From assembly GCA_003116995.1 (NCBI GenBank), contig BDSL01000036.1, positions 620,001 through 684,000 on the forward strand: 64,000 nucleotides of DNA, written 5' to 3'. The stretch comes from Yamagishiella unicocca. Taxonomy: Eukaryota; Chlorophyta; Chlorophyceae; Chlamydomonadales; Volvocaceae. Numbering within the stretch: the stretch's first letter is position 1; every line of letters starts with the position of its first letter. Under the pieces are notes generated by a model. The model saw nothing but the letters and a program-made list of their open reading frames with translations, did not search any database and was not told the origin of the DNA. Made by a program: the position numbers and the translations under genes. Of this stretch, positions 44,252-56,767 are shown one piece after another.

Positions 44252-47104
44252 ATGGTGGTGGAGCACGTTCTGTTTACGGCTTTGGGACCCGCTTGGCCAA
44301 GCGCCGTTTGTGATGTTGACCCTCCAGTGCCCTGCCAACAACGCAACCCTCGCACCTGCCCTGGCCGGCGCACCCGCCATTGCAGGGTTGGAGCGAAACG
44401 GCCGAGCGTCCAGCGCGCGTACTCGCAGCGCCTATGCGAAGTGAGGAAGAAACTGGTCTGGATGCTGCCCTGCGACACCGCAGGGTGTGTAGCGGTTGGC
44501 AGGGCGCATAAGGCCGTAGGTACCTGATAAGGAAATATGCCTCTCCATGACCGCTGTCGTGTTCCTCATTGATTTGACGTCTGGCCCTGACGGAGTTGGC
44601 TAGGAGGGGTGCAGCTTCTTAGGTTGGGTGAAGGACATGAGGACGCAGCCGACGCCCATGTTTTGAACCACGGTATGGGCTTCAAATGTACGTGGTATGG
44701 TTAACGATGCATGTCATACCGGCCGTCCTTGAGATGGGAACGATGCATGCCATACCGGCCGTCCTTGAGATGGGAACGATGCATGTCATACCGGCCGTCC
44801 TTGAGATGGGAACGATGCATGCCATACCGGCCGTCCTTGAGATGGGACGTGCCTGACGCAGTAGTAATCGTTACAGTGGGCTCCAGACCTGTCGTGCTGC
44901 GATAAGGAAATAGATACTAGTTTTAGGAGGTCCATGGAGTCAGCGGGATCTGGACTTCGATGTGAGTTTGGGCCACGGTTTTGTGTATGTAGGTGTTTAC
45001 TGGTAGCCGCAGCAGGGTAGCTTGCGAGGTCCCATGGGCACTGCTTGCGCTGTTTCATTGTAGGTTGATGTGCTGGGCGCATAATGCACACGAATTTCGG
45101 CGTGGGCATTTTTACGCATCTAGTCTCAGCAGTACATTTGCCTCTTCTTCCTATCACCGCAACAATCCCTTTGTTCGGTCACATTTCTTTGTCCTGGCCT
45201 GCCTTACACCAATGCAGCCCACAGCGAAGCTTTTATACCTGGTCGAGCCATGCGTCCCATGTCGTCGGCCATAGCTTGCGCTGCTGACTTTCAGGGTTTA
45301 ATTGGGACGAGGGCGGGCCAAACAGACATGAGGATGATACAACCGCCTTGAGAATAGAGGGATACCCACACATGATCAACAAGCACAACCTCCAGACACA
45401 TCCGTTTGGTAGGCAGGCAAATTGACTATGCACGCAATGGGCCGTCGCAAGCAGGAGCCCCCAGACATCGCTGCAAAATAAAAGCGTCTCGTACAGCTTA
45501 TTTCCAAAGTTCAACAGAATTTCATCAGCGAGGCAAACAAAAAAGGCATCAAGCAATAAAAACGCAATCTGCAGGGGCAAAGCCTGATTGGGCCTACCGT
45601 ATCGCTGGGCGCCTTCTTGCCCAAATTAACAGCCACGCTGAAGTGACAGTGGCAGAAACCACAACATCAGAAGCCCCCACCAAAATTCTCGTGACTAGGG
45701 TTCGCAGACCCCGGTGCGCGAGCAAGGGCTCAACGACTGAAGGGGGACCAACAGAAGGGACATCGCTGCCGGACGACCGCGTCGGCATCAAGCGCAAAGC
45801 GTGTGCCACAACTATTTAGCAATCTCGTAACAACAAAGTTTTCAGCCACAGTACAACGCACGCGCACGAGTACAAGGTAGCATGCATCCTGTACGCAGAC
45901 GACGTACAGGACAGGAGCACGCCAGCGCTATGTACAGCTTCCTGTTGACATGACTAAAACCCTCACACCACTACCTGCCAGGCCTGCTTATGCTTTCGGT
46001 CTCCGACAGAGCCTGCTACGGAAACAGAGTTCATGACGGCGCGTACTTGCCCTTCGGCACGCCAAAATGGCGTGATCATTGCGCAGTACACACAGCCCTG
46101 TGTGAAACCCCCATTGCCAAAGCCAAGCTTGGCTGCGCCCCATTTGGAAGGCAAACATCCGCTCCCGCGCATGACCGCACCCACACCTTGCGCCCCCCGG
46201 ACCCGCACAAGAAGTCCCGCATCGCCACTCCACCTGCCTTCAGAAACTTAAGAAACAACAGCGTTACGTGGTTCCGGAGGCCAGCGGCGAAGGAAATCCT
46301 CCTAATGCCCAACCATGGGATCCCTGCGTTAGGCCTATGCGGCCTATGCGGCCCTCTCAAGTACCCCAGAGAACAAGTCGCCATGGCCACCTGCATCGGC
46401 CCTGTCGCTCGCCTCCGAACCATTCCTCCATAACATAGCATTAGCATCCTCCACTCGTACACCAGCCCCTGGGCGGCAACCCGCCGGCCCGATTGTTTTC
46501 TTACTCGCACAGGAGCGGCTTCTATGGCATACACGCTCAACGCTTCCTCGGAGCCAAGCGCCGCAGTTCTTGATAAGGGTTTCGAGCCCAGACCGGCCGA
46601 CCTCTGCCAAGACCGCACGTCTCCGGCGATACATCCGGCCTACGTTACTCCCTCGACGAGTGCATAACCCGTGTGGCACACGCATATGCCGCATGCGTTG
46701 CAGAACGCAAACGCACGGCTTGCTTGATGGCCATCCTAAATCCGATTCCAGCGCATGCTTTCGTGCGGACGCTACGCGCTCCAACAACGTTAGGAGCAAC
46801 CAGATCCACCACAATCCAACAACGTTACCAACTCCAAATTGACCGAAGTGCGTCTGATACGCATGAGACCATACGCCTAGCTTGATTCCCGTGCAAGCTA
46901 CCGACGTTCCCAGAGAGGACGACCATCCGAGCAGGCAGCATCCTGAGGCAACGTAGTCGGTACGTCCCGCCACTGCATAAATGACCAGCCAACCCCCCTG
47001 CCCGTGCCCCGTATAACCCACACGCTATGCCCCACGAGCCGCTTAATTCAGCGGTACGCTGCCTTCTCGCGGACGAGCCGGCAGAAGGAGCCAACAATGC
47101 AGCT
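44252..47104. other. Convergent intergenic region, AT-hook (+) and PP2C (-)
   Basis: Holds both 3' UTRs, a 36-bp tandem array (44703-44849), one dispersed short-repeat copy (about 44856-44893), and otherwise nothing recognisable. A 225-codon minus-strand frame (47021-46344) follows the PP2C stop but has no family signature or codon bias like the neighbours, so I take it as 3' UTR. Confidence 0.55.
44703..44849. repeat. 36-bp tandem repeat, about 4 copies
   Basis: GATGCATGTCATACCGGCCG followed by TCCTTGAGATGGGAAC, repeated with a period of exactly 36 bases. The first and third units have GTCATACC, the second and fourth GCCATACC, so the array probably grew by duplication of a 72-base dimer. 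The period keeps a frame open (MSYRPSLRWERC repeats), but no translation is implied. Confidence 0.95.
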
Positions 47105-49544
47105 TCATCGGGACTCAACCGCATTGGCGTGTGCGCCCGCTACTACCGCAACCACGGAGCTCGTACGGTAGAGGTCCAAGGCGATTCCCCCAGCCAGCGG
47201 CGGTAGCATCATGCCCGCTGTGCACATGCTGGCCACAGAGCCAGACGCAGACCCCGTGCGCTGATCGGGGCCCGCGGATGTTTCTGACAAGCTGCGAGTG
47301 CTGTGACCCGTAGCCATCATCGAAGCCGCCCATTCGGTCAGACTCCCGCGCACCGCCGCCGGCGCGGAGACCGTGTTGTTCTGCTTCACTGGCGAAACGA
47401 CCTTGCTTGAGCCGAGCGTGTCGCGAGCCGCCTCGCACGAACTGGCACGTATCTGTGTGGTGGGCGCCGCCGGTGCAGCAGCACTGACGTGCGGCTCCCA
47501 GCCCACCAGCGATTGGGTACCATAGGGCCCGGACGCAGTCGTGGGAGCACGCCTCCCTGGACCCAATAATTCCTCCATCGATACATCGGCTGGCGAGAGC
47601 GATAACATGGCTGGCCCTTGTAGTGCAGGAGAAAGTGGGCTGTCAGGAATCGCCTGCGGCGGCGCCGGCGCCAGCGTCTGGACGGGCCACAGTACTCCGT
47701 GGCTTGATCCAGACGGCGGCAACTGCCTCGCGCAAAACGGCGTAGGCGATGGCGAAGAGGCTAACCCAGTGTAGGCTTCTGCGCTGGTGCACGCCGGTGC
47801 TGCCGGTATGGCCGAGTCGTGCACTTGCTGGCAACAGCTCGTGGTGTCCCTCGGCGTCATGGTCGCCGCCAAGTGCGGCTTCGACGGCGGCGCGCACGTG
47901 CCCGGGGCCTGGGGCGACGAGGAGCAGTCCATGTTCACTTCTTGCGAGGTGAAGGGCGACTGTCCGTCGCAGCAATTCGGCCCCCGCTGCACCGCCACAG
48001 CTTTGTAGGGCGTCAGGACCTCGCCCGCAGCTTGCACTTCCCGCGACCCCGCATTCGAGCTGGGGCCTGCCATGGGTACCAAGTCCACGACCACCACCGT
48101 GATGTCATCCTTGCTGTTACGGTCGCGGCTGAACCTCCCGATGGCGGAGGCGGCCATGCGGATGGCGGTGGAGCGCGGCGATCCGCGCTGCGCTGCGCGG
48201 GTCACCACGCGGCGCGCCACGTCCGCGACCTCGTCGTTGCTGAGGACGTGGAAGACGCCGTCGGTTGCCAGGATGAGGAACTCATCTTCTGGGTGTCGCG
48301 GCGTGACTATGACCTGCGTGGCGAGGACACCATGAGTGCAGGTCGTTGTCACAAACATCTGGGTGCCCGTAAGCGTTCGGCTTGCTGCTGAGAAAGGGGG
48401 GGAAGCCTCTGGGGCCGAGAGGCAAGCGCGAGACGCCCCAACCTTTCATCGCGGCAAGAAGTGCGAGTTGAAACGCCCATACCCCCACACGTCTTTTCCC
48501 CGCTCACGTGCCTTCCCCAGTCCCCTCCTTACCCGCCAAACAACGGAGGTAGGTTCTCACCTCAGGCTCGGCAGTCACCCCGAACTGCTTGAGGTCGCGG
48601 TCCCCGAACGCCCGCGTCGTTGCCAGGACGCCCATGACTCGCTCGCCTTCATTCCATAGGATCTGCCCCCCTGAGCCCAAGACACGCTCCTGGGGGAGGA
48701 CAAACAGATGACTCGTGTAAAAAGTTGTTCGCAAGAAAGGCAACGGTGCTCGAGGACGAGCTTTGGTGCGCGTGGGGGCGGCGCTCTAGACTGACAGCAG
48801 CGACCCGGAAGCCCATCCTGATTTAAACCGGCCGCTTCACCCACCCGCTCATCCGGACGTTCAGGCCGGTGGTCTTCCGTAAGAGCAGACACGCGGCCGC
48901 CGCGGCAGAGCAGCGCACGCGAGTCGCCTGCGAACCCAAATGCCAAACGGCACCACGAACGGGACACTGGTGGTTCAGGACAAGTGTCGATCAGTTCATA
49001 TGTATACACGTTAAGTTCAGGATGATATATCAGCGCACTATCCGGCGCTGGCTTGTTGCCATCCCAAGGCCTACTCACTGGCAGCGGTTGGTCAGTGAAA
49101 TCAAGCCGCTTAGGAGGAAGCTATATTCAGGTCAAACACAAACCTACCGCAATGTGCAACTGTTATTTCCGTAGCGCTGAGCAGCGCCACAGTCGCCGTC
49201 GAACCGGCATTCGGGCAGTTGAGTGTTGCCTCTTCTAACGCGGAGTCTGCCGCTTGAAATGCACGGCTCAGAGCCGCCGCTGTGTTGGGTGCGACCACGC
49301 CACATGCCTCCACGTAGTGGTGCAAAGAGGCGGCCAGAAAGCGGCTAACCTCGGAGCCGCTATGTCCGTCATACACGCCGAAGAAGGATACCATGCCCAG
49401 GGCGCCCAGCCAAAGCGGGCAAACGCAGAATGTGTCTTCATTTGGTCTGGTTGGATGGGGCACAACATAGGCGCTCGCCAGTGGCTGCTCTGGGCTCGCG
49501 CACGAAAAGGCCTGCGCCGAGTCGGCCAGTTGCGGCTGGCCCAT
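47105..49544 (-). CDS. PP2C-type protein serine/threonine phosphatase with long C-terminal tail, 605 aa
   Basis: Four minus-strand exons in consistent phase: 49544-49148 (ATG), 48927-48845, 48689-48561 and 48313-47105. PPM/PP2C motifs in order: NED (35-37), GVYDGHSG (56-63), TVAHCGDSRALL (around 127-138), [42 protein letters not shown] (around 219-231) and [10 protein letters not shown] (272-281). The metal-binding Asp residues (D37, D59, D221, D273) are all present, so the enzyme should be an active Mg/Mn-dependent phosphatase. The catalytic domain ends near residue 285. The remaining ~320 residues are Ser/Pro/Ala-rich, without a known domain, and may be regulatory. No signal peptide or membrane segment is seen. 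The substrate is unknown. Confidence 0.93.
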
Positions 49545-50532
49545 ATTTAGATTGTGCCACTTCAGCCCAAGGCCAGTACTGGAAAATCAAAATCGCCTGC
49601 ACCGGTAAGTCCAGTCCGAGAGCGCGTTCAACGGCCTCCAGAGTAGACACTGCAGATGTATAGGAACGGCTTGGTCGAAGACTGACAAGGGATGATCGAT
49701 ATAATATGCTTGTGCAGTTAGCAGCTTTGCCGTCATGAATTCCTACCGGGCCAACCCTCGACTTGTGTACGGCCGCTCGTCAAAATGAGGTCTTCAGAAC
49801 AACACCAGCTAAGCGTATTATCAGCATCTTTTGTAAAATATATCTTTAATTTAGAAGCTGCAGGCTGGCGTTCTACCACGGTCGTTCAGTAGTCGAAGCT
49901 GTGACTGGCAACTTTGGTTGGGATATTGCTTACGCAGCTTGGCTTAAGTTCCGCAATGTTTTACAGGCTGTAAGCGTTGGAACTTCCCGCTTTCAAGAAA
50001 GGTACCAGGACAAATGTACTGCATTCGACCTGCACCATCCCGTACGCGCCCCAAGCCTTAACAGCCCTGAAGGATGCATCTAATGCAATCAAGGCTCTCG
50101 CAAATGAGGAAGAGAGATCTGGTCAAACTGGTTATTAAGTGCATCACGAGGGGTGTACTGCCATGCTCATGCTGTAGTAACCATTCCTGGGTCAGCATCT
50201 TGATCCCTTAATCAAAAAGCCATGCTGAGGAGTCATTGATTCATTTCTGTTGAGGTCCACTGAACCCCCTTGATTTACCACTCTTGCTAGGGACCCAATG
50301 GGAGCATGCTGTATGACACTATGGAAGTAGAACATGCATGCAACCGTCTTATTACCCGCGGCAAATGCCTCCTAAGGGCGCGTGCAAGGCCACGACAGCA
50401 CCAACTGCCAGGACCTTGACTGCTCTATTACAACAGTAAATTGTTGCGATGTGGTTCTCCACGAACGTCAACAAAAATGTAAGCAAGACTTCAAATCTTT
50501 CGATCAATAAAATATGGCCAAAAGATGTGGGA

Positions 50533-50580
50533 AAGCGCCTGCTGGATGGAAGCAAGCATCGAAACTGACAGCAGGCGCTT
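50533..50580. repeat. 12-bp perfect inverted repeat, 24-base loop
   Basis: AAGCGCCTGCTG (50533-50544) pairs with CAGCAGGCGCTT (50569-50580). It is GC-rich in an AT-leaning stretch, so a transcript would form a stable stem. No U-tract or RNA family is evident. Confidence 0.85.
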
Positions 50581-53127
50581 GCCCCGTCAAACACATCATA
50601 GATCGCATCAACTTAGTTTGGATATCTGTAACGCGTCGAATAAAGCATGGAAATGTGCTTTCCCAAAATGGCAACGTTCGGTATTTTTTCGTCACGGCTC
50701 GTCCATAGTAACGACGATCAAATCATGCAGTATTGCAGTTGCCGTGAACTCAATGACCATATTTATTACTGTTTGGCGTGGTGATGTATATGTGTTTCAG
50801 TTCAGGCAAGCACACCGGATGCGTAACCTTGTATTCCACAATATTCGCTGCGTTCCGGAGATCCGTTTGTTATGCCTGCCAAAGAACATCCCGAGGTTTG
50901 GTTATTATATGTTGCAGTCAACATCTTGAAGCCAGATAAAAATCCCTACTCTACTTACTAAGCAAGCCTTCATTGTGGTCAACGTACGGAACTGCTCCGT
51001 TACCGCTTACCCGCGCGCGTGTTCCTCAAAAGAATCCTCGTCCATCTGGCCCGAGCCACGTGTCACACCTTACCTCCCGATTTTATAATATTTCTGCGAA
51101 GCGAATCAGATGCTCGTTGTCTCTGCAGCCCATCTGCATCTGTTTGTCCTGGGCTTGCCTGGGCTTGCCCGGGCTTGCGAACACTGCGAGCATCGAGCAT
51201 GTATTCCCTGTGATTTCTGGGGATTCTGCTGGCTGCCATCGTTGGTTTCTCGTACGATGAGGCCAGTGGGGCCTCGGCACGGGCGGGCGCGCGGGCCCCT
51301 CTTGTCCTGGGCTCGCCCAGGCTTGCGGATACTGTAATATCATGCTGTTTGTACATGTTACAATGACGACCTTCGCTGGTACCTCCCCTGACGCATGAGG
51401 ACGGCGGTCACACAGCCCTAGGCACCCTACGCCTTCTTGAAGCACCATTCGGCACTGTTCGGCACCATCCACTGGCACCGATTCGCAACCTGTTTATGTT
51501 CTCAGTCGGCAGGGGTCCCTTCACCTCTTGGTGACCCCCACAACTCCTGTCTGACTGCAACGCAAACGAGTTCTAGCTGGAGGCTTCATACAGCCGTGCG
51601 ATCGTAAAGGGACTGACTAGTTCTGTCGTGCCCGGTAATGCTTGAGCTAGGCACCATCCTGTACCCCACACTGGGGCGCTTCCTGGCGCTTCATGAACAA
51701 CCTCGCGCCCAAACCCAGCCGCACACCGGCTTCAGTGAAAACGCGCCCATCCGGTCGGGCCCCGAATTGGAACAGCGGTGTCGGGTGCGAGCAATGAAAT
51801 CATGGAACAAAGGTCTCCACATGCGACCGGATGCTGCGAAGCGTGCAGCGCGCAGGCCTTAATACGGCAGCTGCGTTGACACCGCTGCCACCTCAAAGCT
51901 CTGCGCCAGAAACCGTTTAGGCCGTGTTCCTCCCTCCATGCCCCTGCCTCACCTGCCCCTCCACGTGTGCCCGTACGATATCTGCATCACCAGCCGCCTG
52001 CCCTTCGCCTACTAGTTCAGAACGCTTGGTTCGGGGAGGGGGCGTCGCTGCGGACAAATAAGGACTGGTCTTGCTACCTGGTGGCGTTGGCTGCCGACGC
52101 GCTAACTGTCAACCGTCGTTCATTCGCTAGGGCCAGGTCTTGATGGGCGCCCAGCGGCATCGCACCGCTCGTAGTCCCGGGGGCAGCATCTGGCATGCTG
52201 TTCGAGGAACAACGTTGTTGTAACGGGTTACAGTGGGTTCCAGACCAAAAGGTAGAACCATCGAACAACGTGTGGGGGGAGCCCTGTGGTTCTTCCCGGT
52301 GCCAATGCCGTGTTTGTACACCGTTGGATGGTGTCTAGTGGGCAGCCCGGCGGGCGTGGTCTTGCGTCCTGGTGGCCACGACGGGTTGGCAGCGCTGGTG
52401 GGCAGGGTCTTACGGGTAGCAGGTGATGCCGGAATAGGATCCAGGTGACCAGAGCAGGGCTGGTCATGCATTCGACGTATCACATTCCCGGTCGCTCATG
52501 GCGTGGGGTTGTGGTCGGCCGGCGGGCGTGTATCTCTCCTTACTGCCTTATTGCGTTACAGCAGATAACAGACACGAGGCCAATCTGTGGCCGCCAAAGT
52601 TCGTCTGAGAAGCCCCAAAGCCCCCGTGGGAGGCCAAGCTACGACCGGCACTCAGATCCCAGCCGCCTGCTCACAACAAATCCCAAACCACCGACAACCC
52701 GGCCGTTATAAAATTGCACTAGTGGTCGACTGTGCTGCCAGTTACTGGCGGCGGGCGTGTATCTGTGTGGGATCGGTCCGGTGACGGCAGGCTGGCGATG
52801 CGGCGCGCATGTGACCACCATCCGGTACCGTATGCAAGCGCATTTAGGAGCCGCTGCTGCTGCAATGACGCCGCCACGGCGCCATGACGGCGGAAGCCCA
52901 CGAAATCCTACGTGCTTGAAGCCGATGGCACCCGGGAGACGGCGACCAGAGCGCGCCAGTCAGCGCGGAGCGGAACACAGGCTGACTCGGACTGGGGCGA
53001 CCCGGAAGGGGAGCCGGGCGCCCACCACCCAGCAAAAGCAGAGCAAGGGCAGCCTCTGCTCTGCTGTTACAACCTCTTATCCGAGAAGCCCCCAAGGAAC
53101 ATTAAGCCAACAATAAGAAGGAGCATA

Positions 53128-53490
53128 TTACAGTGTCTGCAAGCACGGGCAGGGCCAGGACAAGGAGGGAGGCGCGTAATGAGACCTCACCGTACGAGAA
53201 GCCTGCGCTAACTGCGCAAGCCGCCAGCAGACGCCAGCAGACGGCAGCAGACGCCCAAACGCCAAAGGGAAAACAGGACATCCCGCCGGGGCCAGGAGGG
53301 CGGGTCCTGCCAAAATAGAACAGGCACCCCAAGGCCCACTGCAGATAAAACAGTGGTACCAAACAGCCCGGACCGACGGTCTGGGGACAAAAAAACCCGG
53401 CGGCCTAGGGCCCCACACCGACGGGAAATGCCCCATCCGAAAGGCGGGCCAGCAAAGGCCCATGAAGGCCCCTGACGCCTTTCCCGATTA
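53128..53490 (+). repeat. Dispersed repeat copy (GTCTGCAAGCACGGGCAGGGCCAGGAC...)
   Basis: Diverged copy of the repeat at about 26585-27010. The same order of words is kept: CAAGCACGGGCARGGCCAGGAC, TACGAGAAGCC, CAGCAGACGCC, CATCCCGCC, AGGCRCCCCAAGGC and GGTYTGGGGACA. Its left end also matches the tails of duplication copies A and B. A minus-strand partial copy is at about 51130-51340, and a short minus-strand piece at 62105-62165. Confidence 0.8.
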
Positions 53491-54137
53491 CAATTGAGCG
53501 CAAGTAAACGTGAGTACCCGTTTATGGTTTTAGGCTTTGCGTCATCCTATAGCTGCCAGGTGCAGTCCTTTCCTCGGGGAGACCAAAACAAACATACTTG
53601 GTTGGTGGGCATGGGCGGTGTTCAGGCAAGGTGCTGGCGGTTGGTACGCCCGTAAGCCGGATCCCCATGCTGTACGAGATTACCTAAAAAATTCCGGCTT
53701 CTTACCACAGTGTGACCAGCTGTGAATTCGCAGCATTCATGCATTGCAGTACCCAACGGTTCCACGTTTACCAGCAACAACAACATTTGCCATCGCATCG
53801 CAGTACACGGCGAACATCTCCTGCGTTGTCCGGCTATATATGTTCTTGAAAATTCCAGGGAAAGGTTCTGCAGTTGCGCGATCGTCGCAGCGAGCGCGAC
53901 CCACGCTGCGAGGTCAGCCTCCGCTGTGCTGCGCGCCAGCGCTCGCTGAGCATGGCAACACCAGAAAGGCTCAGGGCAGTGAGGGCGGGGAAAGGCAACG
54001 GAGGTACCTCGAAACCAAGGAGCATGCTTGGCAGTTTGTCCACGGCGACCCATTGCAACTGGTACAGACGCAGTACTGACTGGATGTCTTGCATTACATG
54101 CCCAGTGAGCGCGCGCACCAACTCGAATGACGCCAAC

Positions 54138-56767
54138 ATGCAGGCCACGATTCAGGGAGAAGGAAGTAAACTGTTCGAGAAAGGCTTCGACCAGTTGGTC
54201 ACACTCGCCAGCCCCAACCCCGCAGAGAAGCTCTCTGCTCGCTCAGTAGTGGATACACTGAGCAGGGAGCTGCAACGCATGCCACAGCTGAAGGTTCGAT
54301 TTGATCTTGTGCACCCTTGTGGGGCTGAGGGAGTCGACTAACCCATACGAATCTGACTGGCTGGATGTCCAGGTCACGCGCACCCAAATTGGCGGAAGTT
54401 TGGGTAGAAGCACCAACGTCTGCGGCAGTTTTGACGTAGGTGAGAGGGTGATGACCTTGGAGCCCAAGTTTTGACCTCCACGTTTCCGTCTGTTTCCGTA
54501 TAGGCTTGCGCGCAGATGCGCGGGCAGATGTTCTCCGTTTCGCTCACTGTGGCCGGAATGGAATGCCTGCAGACCTCCTCGTCTTTGTCAGCGAGTTCAA
54601 CGGCCAACCGTTGTCCTATCCTGACGATTGGGATGGCGTGGGCCGATTGCTCGACGAGATGCGCCGACAGGTTGGTGGGGCGCGGGCGTGTTCCAAGAGC
54701 CACCACGCACAATCTCCTTGGTGTCAGATGAGAAGTGCACGTCTGTGTATTTGCTGAGGACTTGTGACGATGTCCCGCTACCACAGGTCATGCAATGGTT
54801 GCTTGATCAGGATCATGGGCGCGTCAAGCTTGTAACAAGCTGCGACGCGTATTGTCCCCTTGTACTGCAGGTATGTGGTCGTTGGTACAGGTTAATGGGT
54901 GGGAGCAGAACTCGGGGACTCGGAGGTTTGCAAATTGGCCGTGCAAAAAATGAACTTTGCACGGGGGTTTGCCAACGTGTTTCGCTTTCGCACGCTTCCT
55001 TGCCGCGCATTTCCATACGCCCCGCCGTCTAAACCGGCCAGGCACCCGCCAGTGCATCAGCATCGCCAAACCAAAGCCCCACTCGCCCATATCTGAGCAT
55101 GGCTGCACGCCATCCCCCAGTCGGTGGATTACCGCCTCCTTCAGCAGCATTTTCGTCATACTCGTGCCGGCTGCTGTCCGCAAAGTGCCAGCCGCACCCG
55201 GCTGCAAGCGCCAGCAACTCTGCTGCCGAGCGCAATTGCCGCATAGCGTTCCCCACTCTTGATGTCCGGCTACACCACGAGGAGCGCAAACTGACCGCCT
55301 TTGGCTCACCATCTCCCGCCCTCTCTCGCCTAGTTGGAGGTCCAGGGCTGGCAGGTAGACCTGCTCCTCCTGCCGGATTGCGTGGCAGGTGAGGTCAGCG
55401 CGGGGCGGGCGGAAGGCAGCCCACTGAGCTCTGGGCCCTCCCCTCCCTGGATCGCCGGCTGACAGACCCCCTTGCGGTGTTTTTTCCGCTGCACGCACAG
55501 GCCAAGTAAAAGACCCTGCCCAGGAGCAGCACCGGGTGCTGATGCAGCCGCTGTACGAACAAGTAAGCCAAAGCCACGAATCTAACGAAGCCGCCGGGCG
55601 TACGATCATTCGTACACAACTTGCTCAACCAAGGGTGGCACCCCGATTCTGCAGCTGCGAAAGAAGCCCCACTCGGCCAGCCCGGTGCTCTGGCGCGAGC
55701 GCGCCGCCTCCGAGTCGTTAATCAAATTCGTCTCGGCCCCACACGCAACACATGGGGACCAAGGCAAGGGCGTCGTTCGGCTGGTCAAGGTGGGTCGCCG
55801 CGCGACCTGATTCAGGTCGACCGCGGGGCGATGATTGGGTTATGGAACGGACGCGCTTCGACCATTTTGCGGTATAGCATGCAATGGGAAGTGTTGTTCA
55901 CCGCGAGCGCAGCCTTGATCGACATGCTGTTTTCTTCGTCACAGGCTTGGTACAAGTACGGCCTGAAGCCTCGCGGCCGGGTGCGCCACGTCAGCAGCGT
56001 GATGCTGGAGGTGCTGGTGCTCGCCGCGTACCAGCGGCTGCGCTTGCGGCTGCCAGTCCAGGAAGAGCTATTCAGCCTGGGGTACGAAGCTCTGCCTGCT
56101 GACTCCTCTCTTACTACGCACGCTTGTTTGCAGCAAGCACGCGGCTCGTCCAACCAAGCTCATTAACTCACTACTCGACGCTGGAATCTCGGTCTCTCAA
56201 TTCTTCACCCCTGGTTTCCTGCCTGCGGTGTTTGCACCATGTGGCACCGCAGGGGCAAGGTCACGACGGTGGAGCTGTTTTTGGAGACATTGCGGCTGCT
56301 GGTTGCTGCCGTCAGGGGTGCCGTGGTCATGGTCGATGCGGGGAGCTGGGGCTACTCGCCCCACATCGGAATGTGCTGCAGCCACATCTGGATGCCCGAC
56401 CCCGTCAAGATCATCCACCCCATCGACCCCACTTGCAACCTCGCCAGGGTAGGTGCCGTGCGTGAGCTGCGCGATCCCCCTGCCACAGCCAGAGAGCTGG
56501 CCTTCCTGTCATCATCGGCACGCCGAGGCTTCACATGCCTGAATGCGCTGGCTGCTAATGATGTCCCGGCTGCGCCGGCTGCCTCCTCTTGGTGCACTTG
56601 GGGAGCTCGTTGCTCCCCAGCCGCTGCCAGGCAGGGTGCCGGAGTGGAAGTGCCTGGCGTACGAGGCGGAGCAGCTGCAAGGCGTCCTGGAGACCTGCAC
56701 CTTCCGGCAGCTGCTCGAGAATTCAACACTAGGAGACGCCCTGGAGCGCATGAGGGCTGCAAACTGA
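54138..56767 (+). CDS. OAS-like nucleotidyltransferase (2'-5'-oligoadenylate synthetase family), 378 aa
   Basis: Ten in-phase exons: 54138-54293, 54373-54439, 54573-54670, 54787-54870, 55334-55388, 55501-55562, 55655-55789, 55945-56081, 56253-56448 and 56621-56767 (TGA). Residues 59-79 read IGGSLGRSTNVCGSFDVDLLVF across the exon 2/3 junction (positions 58-79). This is the GGS...DxD core of a Pol-beta-type nucleotidyltransferase, with D73 and D75 as metal ligands and D144 (QVDLLLLPD) as the third. The C-terminal half has OAS1-C features: a GVVRLVKAWYK helix (214-224), a buried LEVLVLAAYQ helix, DPTCNLA (323-329) and W339-x-x-L-A-x-E-A (EWKCLAYEA). Length equals that of a single-unit OAS. OAS enzymes make 2'-5' oligoadenylates from ATP, in animals on sensing double-stranded RNA. 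No transit peptide or membrane segment is seen. The exon 1 donor (GTTCGA) is the weakest junction. Confidence 0.87.

Larger units (their letters stand above)
49545..54137. other. Divergent intergenic region, PP2C (-) and OAS-like gene (+)
   Basis: About 4.6 kb with both promoters and several repeats. These are a 12-bp-arm hairpin at 50533-50580, a minus-strand copy of the CCGCAAGC...GGGC repeat at about 51130-51340, a dispersed short repeat at about 52204-52262, and a long repeat copy at 53128-53490. At 53622-54053 the minus strand has an open stretch with a weak retroelement flavour (ALARSTAEADLAAW), not enough to call. No supported gene. Confidence 0.55.

Noticed and set aside
44711..44905. 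MSYRPSLRWERC repeat peptide
   Set aside because: Open because the 36-bp period is divisible by three; no evidence of expression.
45990..46433. 147-codon plus-strand frame
   Set aside because: Overlaps probable PP2C 3' UTR in antisense; no family resemblance.
46344..47021. 225-codon minus-strand frame after the PP2C stop
   Set aside because: No domain and no splice or start support; most likely PP2C 3' UTR.
53622..54053. Retroelement RNase H remnant on the minus strand
   Set aside because: Only ALARSTAEADLAAW looks suggestive; catalytic residues and neighbours are not recognisable.
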